Shown here: positions 12,086 through 22,707 of the stretch, in pieces
Layout of the letters: each line of letters opens with the position of its first letter
How positions within the stretch are numbered: position 1 is the first letter of the stretch
DNA from: Schistocephalus solidus
Taxonomy: Eukaryota > Platyhelminthes > Cestoda > Diphyllobothriidea > Diphyllobothriidae
Direction of reading: 5' to 3'
NCBI GenBank assembly: GCA_017591395.1
Contig: WEDG01006656.1
Location: 1 to 64,000, forward strand
DNA length: 64,000 bases
Notes under the pieces: model-generated
Database searches by the model: none
The model's input: the letters and a program-made list of their open reading frames with translations, nothing else
What the model was told of the DNA's origin: nothing
Position numbers and translations under genes: made by a program

Positions 12086-13487
12086 AAATAAATTGAATAT
12101 TTAAGGCCCAGAGAGTCCCATAATTGCAAACTTAGCAACGCGATATAAATTAATACAAAGTGGATAATTGCTGCACTATGCGAGCAGCCATATGAACAAA
12201 ATAAATGAGTTATATGGTAGGCATATCCGATTCAGAGCGATTTTTCATTTTTAAAACAACAGTCAACTATATATGGAATACACGGTTAACTAGAAAATAA
12301 GCAGTAAAAAAACTCCTACGGTTAAATCGGAGGCGGAGTTCGGTGAGCCGCCAATTTAAAAAAACTAAGATAAAAAACTGCTTCTCTAGAAAAATGAGTA
12401 TCTAGATGCAATGGGATAGTATTGTGATGTTAATAAGACGTATGAGGGTTTGGAACGCTCCTTGTCGGGTGAGAGATAACACAACACTCAGAGCTACTGT
12501 TTTTAGCCACCATGAAGGTGAGAGAGGAGGAACTAATCGTTAACAACAGGTTCGAAATGAAGAGGGAAAAGTGGAGGTCACGCGATCATCAACGAGATGC
12601 GACTTTGCTGACTGCCTAGTCAACCAACAAAGAAACTAGACCATCAGAACCCGCCTCGATCATCAACTGAACCTGGAGACCATCATCGGGGTTGCAAATG
12701 CGGAAAAAAGTATCACGTTTGTCAAGAGTTGGCGATGATAGTTTAAAAGAAGGGGATGAAAACGTGAATGCAAAGATTGACTCTGCAGAGGATTATGGAA
12801 ATATAATAAGGGACCAATATAATATCAAGGGAGCTGCCTCAAATACCAGATAGACCCTTTTCGAAATCCAAAAGTTGCGAGTTTGGGAGGGAAACAGACA
12901 ATAAGGACTTTATATCTTCCGAAGTAAAATGTTTGCGTAATTTGGTTTTGAATATAGCTAATGTAGACGACAACCTAATTTCCAGTGGAAGGTAACTCCA
13001 TATCAAAACATATTTAAAGGCAAAAAACTGTGAACGGTTAGTTTTGGAGCTAAGGGGTGGTGAAATGATCATGGAGGAATTACGAGTGGCATAGGGTCGG
13101 AGTGAGAGCGTTAATTCGTGGAAGATTTGGGTTAGAGTTAAGGCGAAACAGGAAGCAGAGACCGGCTTCGAGTCATTTTAACCCAGAGAAATTTAATGAT
13201 TGATAACTGGTGTCTATCCGTTTAAGAAATATTGGATCCAGGAAGATAAAATAGTCTTCGAGTAAAAACCCTCTGAACTTTTAAATCTTACTGCGGTCAG
13301 ATGCATTCGTCAGCCCAACAACAGTATTCTAGGATAGGAGAACAAACATCTAGTACAGGTTTAACTTTATTTCCGGAAGAAACAAATATGAGATATAAAA
13401 CCACATATCTGTGCTTCCTTCGCAGATATTCCAGCTGCATGAGGCGGTAATGCTAGCTTATTTCCGTACCTTTGACCTAAGTCTCTT
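12086..13487 (-). pseudogene. LINE family E, 3' part
   Basis: The minus strand covers the C-terminal third of ORF2 (frame 13072-12839 with SSKTNRSQFFAFKY, IWSYLPLEIRLSSTLAIFK), then a long 3' UTR. The UTR holds the conserved ACTCCTA block at 12311 and ends in a tail near 12090. The UTR hairpin partner is mutated here (CTAAG instead of TAGGAG). The copy is 5'-truncated at 13487 against a LINE A copy. Confidence 0.82.
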
Positions 13488-13914
13488 ATGAAAAAATAAT
13501 TTCCAAACAAATGCTTAACTATCTAACAAACGCTAACCTCATACCTTCCTCTCAACACGCTTTCTTACCTAAAAAGTCATGTCAGTCCTGCCATCTCACC
13601 TTCCTTGAATTCGTTTCAAGTAACAGAGATGACGGAAACACGGTAGCTACGATATACTTTGACCTAAAAAAAGCGTTCGATAAAGTACCCCATCAAAGGC
13701 TTCTAGTGAAGCTAAAAAGTCATGGGATTGGGTCTCCCCTTCTTGACTTTCTAAAATCTTACCTTCAAAACCGATATCAGGTAGTACAAATTCGAAACGT
13801 AGTCTCAGAACCATCTCATATTAGTAGTGGAGTACTTCAGGGGACTATCCTAGGTCCTTTTCCTATTTCTTATATACATTCACGACTTATCCTCTATATC
13901 AACGTCAGCTAAAA
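13488..13914 (+). pseudogene. LINE family A reverse transcriptase, N-terminal half
   Basis: The frame 13511-13912 encodes 133 residues: ANLIPSSQHAFLPKKSCQSC, then TIYFDLKKAFDKVPHQRLL, then SSGVLQGTILGP. These are reverse-transcriptase motifs before the catalytic box. The copy breaks at about 13914, where a transposon deletion derivative begins. The YADD segment is missing, and LINE A resumes at 15100. Confidence 0.86.
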
Positions 13915-13934
13915 CTGAGCAGTTTTGAGGCATC

Positions 13935-14045
13935 TAATAGGCAATATTGTTGTAACTTATTTAGCTATTAATGGGCTCCCTATGCATAAGAAAACTAAGC
14001 GCGGGTTTTAGCCTATCCTAGGTAGAATTATGGAGCCCATTGTTC
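13935..14045 (+). pseudogene. Transposase fragment of the T1 derivative
   Basis: About 37 residues of transposase survive, covering the first catalytic region. The Asp of the AIDGLP motif is changed to Asn (AAT at 13970-13972), and a stop codon replaces the Trp of GFWPI. The rest of the transposase is deleted. Confidence 0.85.
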
Positions 14046-14099
14046 GGGAACTATTTTTGCATTCATCATCCCTTTTTTCCTATTGGGTTGTAGCTCATT

Positions 14100-14763
14100 A
14101 TGTCTAAAGATGGATTTCATACTGGGCCCTATAGATTCCAACGTTTTCGTTTCGAACATCCCGTTCCTCTCTCATTGTCACATGGCATCGCCCTTGACGA
14201 AGTAGATGCCCTGACCAAAACCTTCGCAGAGAGGGCATATAGACAGCACTTGGTAGGTTTTCTGGACATTAATTACCGTCTTACTAGGTTACACATTTGG
14301 CCTCCCTTGGCAGCGATAGCGTCAGCAATTTTGCTGATCGCGTTTTCACATCGCTCTTTGCCGATGAGGTGACCTACCGGCTAACTTTCTACGATCGCCA
14401 CTAGGGCAAATGGGCCTTTTTTCGCTTTGGGTAAGAAATTTCTCATTATTAACTAATTAATGTGCACCGCACACGTGTTCAATCTTTGGAATATTCCGTA
14501 AAAGGCGGACAAACTGCAGCTAGAACGAGCTTTCAAAAATGCCTTTAAAAAGGCATATGACCGACTGCATAAAAGGCAGCCCTGGGGCACTGTGCTGACG
14601 GTAAGTAGATTTTAATTATCAACGTTGTATACAAACATTTACTACATCAAAACATGCGCATTGTTTACTCACCATCACTAATTTTATTGTCTTTTCCTTA
14701 CAGGGTGGAAACCTCATGAAACGGCTGAGGGATTGCAGGGACCATCAACACAGGACTACTGAT
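14100..14763 (+). pseudogene. DUF4806-like gene relic of the T1 derivative
   Basis: The sequence starts with the same ATG context as the second gene of T1 but lacks most of exons 2 and 3. It keeps the LDEVDALTK..AYRQHL segment, a 35-bp candidate mini-intron (14252-14286) at the same place as in T1, and the SLGSDSVSNFADRVF..LFADEVTYRLTF block. A stop follows shortly after (RH then TAG). The last two exons and the roughly 105-bp last intron are recognisable to about 14763. Confidence 0.8.
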
Positions 14764-14986
14764 TAGGAGAAATTTATAAGATTTATTTTTGTACACTTAC
14801 GCTTTGCATATTTTTAAACAAAATATATTTTAATTGCTCACTCAGTCTTCCGCGAGTCAACTTATCATCAATAACTATTCGATTAGAATGTAATGGGGAT
14901 CGTTTTTTAACCGTTTAGCTAGTATGGGCGTCAACCAAAGGAGTGAGGGGTTCCGCTGTGCGGTTGAAAAACGAGATACGAATTAT

Positions 14987-15086
14987 CGGATCCGATTCGC
15001 GTCCGAATTCTTAGTCATGGTCGGATCCGATTCGCGTCCGAAAAATTCGTGCCCTCGGATCCGATTCGCGTCCGATTTGCGTCCGA
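14987..15086 (+). repeat. Subterminal repeats of the T1 derivative
   Basis: Three copies of CGGATCCGATTCGCGTCCGA (14987, 15022, 15056) plus a half unit lie directly inside the 3' terminus. T1 itself has two plus a half unit, so copy number varies between members. Confidence 0.9.
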
Positions 15087-15099
15087 ATTGTTATTAGGG

Positions 15100-16218
15100 T
15101 GGAGTACTCTATGGCAAATGCCATTCTCTCCAAGTAAATGTCATCTCCTGATCTTTGGTTCACAAAAACGTCCTCCCATATTTTTCAATAATCAGGAAAT
15201 AACCGAGACAACATCAATAAAAGACTTAGGTCTTCGCTATACAAATACTCTTGATTTATCTCCCCACGTTAAACAAATATCACCAAAAGCCACTAGACTA
15301 TGCGGATTCATTTGTAAAAATTTCTCCTCACCCGCCCTAAAGACCAGACTATATAAAATGTACGTTTTTACCTCTCTTGGATTACTGCTCAATTTTTGGC
15401 ATTATGCCATCAAATGGCCGAAAAGAAACTAGAAGCCATTCAAAGATGCTTTTACCAGATCCTTATCCAAATGTGATGCCTTTCAAGGCTCATACATGGA
15501 ACTATACGATAGATATGGTCTTCAACCCGTCTGGATCAGAAGACTCAAAAATGGCCTCACTTTTTCTATTCAAAAATCACACACGACCAAGATATTCTCA
15601 GAATGAATATACTAACAAATCAAAACGGTCCCCGAGACACTAGAAATTCAGAAAATATTATAAAAATTCCGAAATTCAAAAAGGCCCAACGATCCAACTT
15701 CTATTCCATAAGATACGCGACAATATGGAATGCCCTGCCAAATTCTATTAGAAATAGTCGAACCATACGAGAATTTAAAATAAAAAAATCAAACAATATA
15801 TGTTAAAATAATAGCACACATCTATTTTTGAATAAGATAGGGCATTTTTCAACTCAGTTCTTCAACATTCGGGCCGAAAGGGCTCCGACGCGGCAGTTAC
15901 TGTTGGCGATAGCTTCTTCAATCCTGAGTTCTCCCGATAAGCTGCCTTATCTGCACCTAGAAGTCAAGCTGAAATCCAAACGTACTTTGCGTGCGGTGAT
16001 AGCCATTTCACTAGAACCGGATACTTAGGCCAGAATCTCCCACGATTAGTTATTTCATGTCCTTTTATAAACCACCTACGACGACCTGCAATGCACACAA
16101 AGATTAAGAATCTTATCATCTGGTTATGTGGTACACCCTCTGGTTATGGGCAAGCCAAAAGTGGTGATCAGTGACCTACAAGACTCATAAATACCTATCC
16201 TCTGGCTATGCACAAGGC
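15100..16218 (+). pseudogene. LINE family A C-terminal part and 3' tail
   Basis: LINE A resumes after the transposon at the WSTLWQMPFSPSKCHLL motif. It continues through DLGLRYTNTLDLSPHVKQI, TRLCGF and LDYCSIF, and reaches AIWNALPNSIRNSRTIREFK near 15790. Several single-base frameshifts interrupt it. Bases 15830-16218 are the A-specific 3' tail, which runs into repeat R exactly as at 34855. Confidence 0.87.
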
Positions 16219-17076
16219 TCTAAATTTAATGATTTATATATCCATTATCTAAAAGCAGCTTTTTTTCTATCTTTAAAACTATTTTAAAAAAATTATAACT
16301 TTACATTTAAAATGTTTTTGGATAGCGTCTTTATTTTTATGTATAATTTCATGATTAGTAAACAATTTGCTTTAAAACTAACTTGCAAAACCTATTATAT
16401 TTTATCTCTGTCTGTTAGTAGTATGTTTTTTTCCATTTTTAACATCATTTATGCTCTATGCTATTCGAATGCGCAATGAGCCGCACGTCTAGGTTTTGAT
16501 ATAGCTTTATGAAACAAATGGTACTAGCTGTTTCATACAGCTAGATCAAACATAATCAACACTATGATATATAATACAAATATGAAGACTGTATGACTGC
16601 ATTGAAAGTATCTTACCGTTGAACTCTTCTTGCTCCTAATCTTTTTTCACCTTTTTAGCAATCAGTCAACTAAGTCTAATTATTCGGCAGACCCCACACC
16701 GGAATCGACTGCGCTCGCATCTGATTGGAAGTACCTATCCCTTCGAATCGACCGCAGACGTTTCTACCTCTGTCAAATGAATACCCTCGAACGTCAATAA
16801 CAGACTAGTCTTGACTCGAAACATTATTTCCCTGATACATTCATCTTTATTCTGTATGGTTGTTTGCACTTCATTTTTGCTATTTCTAAACCTTAGAAAA
16901 CAGGTTTTTTTTACTTAAAACAAACTCGTCATTTCAACACTGCTATTTAAGCAAACAAACATACCAAAGCTTAAGTGTTTAATGAAAAGAGGAGTTTGTT
17001 TTAGGTTTTTTCCTGTGTTCTAAGGGTTTGATGGCGCCAAGCAGTGCCAAATCAATAAACCTATTTATGGTTGATC
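16219..17076 (+). repeat. Non-coding repeat R, uninterrupted copy
   Basis: About 860 bases without a coding frame are nearly identical to 34856-34992 joined to 38925-39645. It follows the LINE A tail in both places and ends at CAATAAACCT. Near the end, inverted segments (TTAAAACAAACTC at 16919-16931 and GAGTTTGTTTTA at 16990-17001) could form a hairpin. It could be an independent element or the distal 3' UTR of LINE A; a separate copy next to LINE B (2783-2945) favours an independent element. Confidence 0.8.
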
Positions 17077-17395
17077 GTTCTAATAGTGTTCTATTTTGAA
17101 ATACTAGGGGGCCATATCACATGAAACTACTCTTGGATGGAGAAACTTCCATCTGCCAAGTACAGCTTCAATGTGACAACATAAGTAGATCAGTGTTTAT
17201 TTTATCAACGCATCTATTGGCAGTGTCTTTAAAAAATGAATAAATGCACTTGAGGTCGTCAGCGTAAAAGAAATTTTGTGAATTTTTAAGTAACGTTGTA
17301 CAGAATGCAGAGAAGAGGACCTAGAACCGTGCTTTGAAAAATGCCACTCGTGATCGGCTGAGGCGTCGAGTAGCTATTACCTACTAAGACGACCT
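17077..17395 (-). pseudogene. LINE family E reverse-transcriptase fragment (downstream half)
   Basis: The minus strand reads a VVVGNSYSTPQPI motif, then a GPLLSAF segment, then the catalytic FYADDLKCIYSF box (about 17280-17250), then CTWQMEVSPSKSSF. It is the 3' continuation of the E element at 18171-20019, from which it is separated by an inserted H copy. Confidence 0.8.
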
Positions 17396-18170
17396 GCTGA
17401 CGACCACCACCTTAAAACCATCGTCTCACTGCTCGAAAGTGGCGAAGAGGGCAATTTCGGTGTTGCATGCCATCAGACGAGCCTTTTTGGATTTCGATGC
17501 AGATCTTTTCGCTAAGACCTTTGGAACATTCATAAGGCCGCATTTGGAATATGCTATGCACGCCTGGAAACCCTGGACAGTTCAAGATCAGAACTGCCTC
17601 GAAAGAGTACAGAGGAAAGCCACCAAAATGGTTAGAAGTCAAAGCTCCTTGCCATATCCAACCCGCCTAATGAATCTTAATCTGTTCCCTTTGAGTTATA
17701 GGCAAATGCGTGGTGATCTCCTGCAGACATTCCGCATTGTGAAGGGATTGGATTGTTGCTTGGAATTCTCGGACTTCTTTGAATTTGCCGCCACGACCCA
17801 TCTCCGAGGTCACCCATTGAAACTGCGTGTCCAGCAGGCGAGACTGGATGTGCGCAAGTTCTCCTTCTCTGTCAGAGTGGTTAAACCATGGAATGCCCTC
17901 CCTGAAGACATTGTGCTGTCACCATCGCTGGAAAGCTTCAAAAGGAACCTTGACAGTTTTATGTTCCGCAACGAGCCTGAGCGATGAGGAATTTATCTTA
18001 ACCCTCGAGAGTCGTGCACCACTTGTCATATTTTATGACCGCCTTTTGTACCTTGGCAACCCACACGGTTTCTCTGTATACCGCACTTAATTTTACGTTA
18101 CAAATAGGGTACTCAAAGGCCCATGCCTATTTCCCTCAATAAATTGAATTGAATTGAATTGAATTGAAGA
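17396..18170 (+). mobile_element. 5'-truncated LINE family H inserted in LINE E
   Basis: The frame 17439-17987 (182 residues) is the intact C-terminus of a CR1-like ORF2: RRAFLDFDADLFAKTFGTFIRPHLEYAMHAWKPW, LERVQRKATKMV, YRQMRGDLLQTFRIVKG, VVKPWNALPEDIVLSPSLESFKRNLDSF. No catalytic core remains. The 3' UTR holds AATAAA (18139) and ends in four to five TTGAA units, typical of CR1-like 3' microsatellite tails. E coding sequence is interrupted between its LSNHSQKV and VGNSYS codons. Short AGACCT-like sequence on both sides may be the target duplication. Confidence 0.88.
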
Positions 18171-20019
18171 CCTTCTGGCTGTGGTTAGACAAGTAGGAAC
18201 CAATGAAGTCAAGGAGAGGAGGCCGGATGCCGATGGCTTTTAGTTTCACCAGAAGACGTCTGTGCGGTACTTTGTCAAAGGCTTTGCTCAGGTCAACGAA
18301 AATCACAACCACTGACAGCTGCTCATTACAAAGGGAAGTGACGAGGTTAAGAAAAGCCAAGTGACAGACTTCGCATGATCTCCCAGGTAGAAAACCATAT
18401 TGCGAGTCGCTTAAGAGCTTATTTTCTAAGCAAAAGTCGAGAATTTGATTGAAAATAATTTTTTTTCAACAGGTTTTACTGGAGCCGGGGTTTTGTGATC
18501 GCCTCGAAAGTTAATTACGTCCGAACGAGATTCCGACTTGAAGACATGAAGAATAATAGATGTCTTCCATGCGTAAGGGAAGAATCCGTTTAAAAGATAA
18601 ACCGAGAATATATGGCTTAGCAATCGGGGGAAGCTCGGCACTCTCTTAATAACTGAGTTTGGAATTTCGTCAGTCCCCGAAGAGTGCTACATTTTCAGAC
18701 GCATTTTTCGCTTAAGAATTAGTTCTAATGAGAAATCAATGGTGCTGATAACATTGAATGAGGATACGTGAAACGTCAGAACCGGTTCATATTCCATCGT
18801 TAGATGATTTGCTAAGAACGTACATAACAATTCTATGTTATCAGTCTTCAAGAATGAAAACCTTAGCTTCATTTAGTAATGGAGGTATTTCATAACCTCG
18901 TTTAGAGGAAAATTGACGGCGGAACAGTTAAGTAACAGATTTTGCAGATTTTGGCTAGCTGAGTGCGCAAGATTTCCCCTGTCTGGCACGTGCAAGACGA
19001 ACCTTAGAAGCTTATTCAAAAATCTCTGCGATACTTTGATGTGCGGATAACGAAATAGTAGACCGATCTTTTAATTATCTCCCCAATTTCTTAAATCTTG
19101 GCAAAAGAAATTGAGGATAGGGGGATAACGAAGCGTTAGGCTTGACAATTTTGGTTGGCACAAATTCCAGGATGTTATTTGAAACGGGTGACATGAAGTT
19201 ACAAAGACTTGCTGCGCTATTCATTGAAGAGAGATGCTGTCAGTCCAATGAGTCCAAAAAGTTATGAATTAAGCTCATATTTGCAAACGACGCTAGCCTT
19301 TTTCGATGAGAATATCGGTAAGCAGCAGTGAATTAATGTATGGTCACTTTTGAAGAGGCCCTGCTTAAAATAAACGAAGTGGGGTGCAATGTCGTTTGTG
19401 AAAATCGGGTCTTAACTTTGCTTGTCACTCGTTGAAGAACTGACAAGCTGGGACCAATTAGAAAAAATTAATGATAACTAGGAAAGGCTCAAATGTGGGT
19501 GGACAAAAGTTAAAAATCCAGTCAATTTCAGGAAAATTAAAATCCCCAACGATTATTTTATTAGTAAAATTTGACTCCGAAACCAATTTAAAAATTGTAC
19601 AAAGTTTGCATCATCATTGGATGATTAATTAAACGGGTTGTAAATACATCCATGTATTGCCTTTTGCCGGGGCGACAGGATAATTGGTGCGAAGCAGTAA
19701 TTAACAGAGAATGACGTAACGGGAAGTGCTTAAATGATATTTTAATTTAGAGAAGACAACCACCACCAAGCTTACTAGTACAGCCTTTACTGTAGAGATC
19801 ATACTGGTCTAGGACAAGCAAAGAGTCGGAAATTAAAGGATGGGTCCAAGATTCTGTTTCACATAAAATATCAGGCCTTTACTCGAAAGTAATGGCTCAC
19901 TGTTGAACCATCTAATTTATAACAGATCTAGCATTAAGTAATGTGACATCTACCGTAGTTCTAGTATACAAACTAGGGTTATCGTTATTTATAAAAAAAG
20001 AATTTGGAGGTGTGTAATT
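18171..20019 (-). pseudogene. LINE family E ORF2: endonuclease to reverse-transcriptase fingers
   Basis: Minus-strand frames read LLNARSVIN, the start of an APE-type endonuclease (20000-19912), then degraded endonuclease (IIVGDFNFPEIDWI near 19545-19520, SDHT near 19350), a linker, LLNGFFPYAWKTSIILHVFKSESRSD (18640-18500), and FVDLSKAFDKVPHRRLLVKLKAIGIRPPLLDFIGSYL (18300-18190). There are many stops. The RT motif order and the TSD-like junction at 18170 show that it was one element with 17077-17395 before LINE H inserted. Confidence 0.82.
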
Positions 20020-21235
20020 AAGTTGGAAATAATTGGAATCAGAGGAAACCTCCTCAATTGGACTGAAAACTTCCTCGTGGGTCGGCGCCGGGTTGTGTGC
20101 ATCGGCCAAGCGAGGTCAAGTTCTGAGGCGGTTGAGATTGGGGTTCTTCCGGGTTCAGCACTAGGACCAATACTGTTCCTTATATACGTGGACGATTTTG
20201 TTAGGGATATGGACTGTGAAGCAGCAATTTTTACTGACGAAATGAAAATCTGGAATGTAATCCAGAGCCTTGCTGGTGAAGCTAAACTACAGATCAACTT
20301 AACTTCGTTGGAGGAGTGGTCAAATCATTGGCCTTTGTGATTCAACGTCTTAATGTGAACAATACTTCGTTTAGGTAACCCATCTGGATCTGCCGACAGT
20401 AGTAGCTACTTTCTCAATGGTGAAGCCTTACAAGACGTGGAAACCCAAAATGACCTTGATGTGTTGACGACCACTACCTTAAAACCATACCTTCACTACT
20501 CGAAAGATGCGAAGAGCGCAATGGCTGTGTTGCACGTCATCAGACGAGCCTTTTTGGATTTTGATGTAAATCTCTTAGCTAGGATTTTTGGAGCATTCGT
20601 TAGGCCGCCTTTTCAATATGCTGAACAAGCTTGGAGACCTTGGACATTTCAAGGTCAGAACTGCCTCGAAAGATTACAGAGGAGAGCCACCAAAATGGTT
20701 AGGGGTCAAAGCTCCTTACCATATCCAACCCGCCGAACGAATCTTAATCTGTTCCCTTTGAGTTGCAGACAAATTCGCGGGGATCTCTGCAAACATTCCG
20801 CATTATGAAGGGATTAGATTGGTTGCCTGGAATTCTCGGACTTCTTTGAATTTGCTGCCATGACCCATCTCCGAGGTTACCAATTGAAACTGCGCGTCCA
20901 GCAGGCGAGACTGGATGTGCGCACGTTCCCCTTCTCTGCGAGAGGGGTCAAACAATGGAATGCCCTCTCTGTAGATGTTGTGCTGTCACCATCGCCGGAA
21001 ATCTTTAAAAGAAACCTTGACAGTTTTATGTTCAAAAACGAGCCGTCGTGACGAGGAATTTAACTTAACCCTCGAGACTCACGCACCACTTGTCATATTT
21101 TATGATCGCCTTTGAAATTTTGCAACCCACGTGGTTTCTCTGTATACCGCACTTAATTTCACGTTACAAATATGGTACTCAAAGGCCCATGCTGATTTCC
21201 CTCAGTAAATTGAATTGAATTGAATTGAATTGAAT
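20020..21235 (+). pseudogene. LINE family H, second copy
   Basis: Frames 20023-20340, 20437-20808 and 20860-21051 encode IGIRGNLLNWTENFLVGRR, GVLPGSALGPILFLIYVDDFV, then a catalytic box altered to FTDE (from FADD) at about 20229-20243, then the same C-terminus as 17439-17987. It ends in AATAAATTGAATTG with TTGAA repeats. It is 5'-truncated at about 20020, inside the RT thumb-side palm region, and abuts LINE E. The FADD to FTDE change would abolish polymerase activity even without the frameshifts. Confidence 0.87.
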
Positions 21236-21760
21236 ATGCTCCTTTGAGAATGAGACCTCTCATCGAATTTTGTCCGGAATCAGTTAGACCGAATGGATCC
21301 TGTGCTTCAGTATGGCTGGCTACCGTGCCTAATCAGAATGATCGCCCTAGCAATCACGCTGTTATTAGTCAACTGGACTTTAAACTACATCTTAACCCTT
21401 GAATTCAGAGAAAAAGGCGTTCAGGAGGTGAAGTTTCAAGAACGTTTGCAATAACTCCCCATTTATAAAGGCGTAGGGAGCGTCTGGTCCGAGTATCGCC
21501 ACGCCACTGCCAGCAAGAAGACTGCGCAAGTGAACCGCGGGGAAACGGTAAGTAGCAGTAAAATAGAATGCACCTATTCAATTCTTTCCGTTTTAGTAAA
21601 AAAAGCCCTAAACTTGCTATCTAACAGATATCTAGAATAGATTAAGGCAGTTATTAGGCGTATAAGATCACAGTCTAAGCTTTTCTCGGCTCCTTTGCCT
21701 ACTCCAAGGGCACACGAGTTTGCACTGATGCTGCACTGAACACGCAGATACTGCTGCTGC

Positions 21761-21794
<34 letters not shown>

Positions 21795-22707
21795 GTAGTA
21801 GTAGTAGTAGTAGTTTCAGTAGTATTAGTAGTAGTAGTAGCAGTAGTAGTAGTATTAGTAGTAGTATTAGTAGTAGTAGAGCTTTTCGGCTCTCGGGGTT
21901 AAGATCATGATATGTATCAGTAGTGGCGGTGGTGGTGTTAGTGTTGGTATTGGTGGTGGTGGTGAGTTTGTCGAAAATGATCGTGTGAAGAGGACGTATG
22001 CAGCAACGTGCCTTGTAATCTAGGTTCATAAAATGACCCGTACTCATTTAACACTCCTTGAGGCTATTTTGAATGCATGAATAGTACCATTCTCGACGAA
22101 GCTGAAGACCTGATTTAGTGTGGCTCTCTACACAGATAAATATCCAATGATTGCGTACAGGTAAAAATCTCAGACATTTAACTGATTATTTTAACCAAAT
22201 TTGCAGACAATGTTAGGATGAATAATGCTCACAACGTTAAATGATTCCAAGTTTGTCTAAAATTTGGTGGGAGCATTTAAAAGGTCCTCTAGTATGACCT
22301 GCTGTCAGCTATTACATATCAAATTAATAGCCATGCAAAGCATGGATGAAATTTCTCTCCAACTCCGTAGTCCTGCCTGAATGTAGGTCTGTAAATTCAG
22401 CATGCCAAACATGTTAAAAATCAGTGCCAACAAAATAAGACTGTTTTCAAAACATCGCAATAATTAATATATCATTCACACCTATGCTTTAAAGACAAAA
22501 GGCAACATTTTCTGTCGATATTTGTTCCAAAGTTTATTCTCTCCGTCAGTACACCCATCACTTTTCCACATAATCTATAAAAAGACTGTTTGGCTTGTTT
22601 ACAAGCTTCTGGGTGCCTGATGTGTGTCCTTCTGTTTATTAATCTCAAAATTCTTCCACATTCAACGCTGACCCGAAGAGCATGCAAGGTATATTAGTAT
22701 AAGTATA
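21236..22707. other. Region without recognisable gene
   Basis: I see no LINE motif or convincing frame here. The 157-residue minus-strand frame at 22047-21574 is an artefact of the microsatellite. A GTAAGT follows an open stretch at 21550, but nothing supports an exon. This may be old unique sequence. Confidence 0.5.
21761..21970 (+). repeat. Compound trinucleotide microsatellite
   Basis: TTA repeats (21765-21795) pass into AGT/GTA repeats (21795-21880). After a 40-base interruption come imperfect GGT repeats (21925-21963). Confidence 0.95.

Larger units (their letters stand above)
13915..15099 (+). mobile_element. Internal-deletion derivative of transposon T1
   Basis: The segment is collinear with T1 in pieces: 13915-14045 matches 35755-35910, and 14050-15099 matches 37500-38924 with internal gaps. 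It ends with the exact T1 3' terminus (ATTGTTATTAGGG, 15087-15099) but has no 5' terminus. The left junction lies in a 3-base AAC match between LINE A and T1. About 115 bases of LINE A (equivalent of 28890-29005), including the YADD box, are lost at the insertion site. It carries no functional gene. Confidence 0.88.

Noticed and set aside
21480..21570. Possible host exon ending at GTAAGT
   Set aside because: Only a donor-like word and a short open stretch; no acceptor, no recognisable protein.
21574..22047. 157-residue minus-strand frame with long poly-Leu, Ile and Thr runs
   Set aside because: It is the translation of the compound TTA/AGT/GGT microsatellite; no domain outside the repeats.
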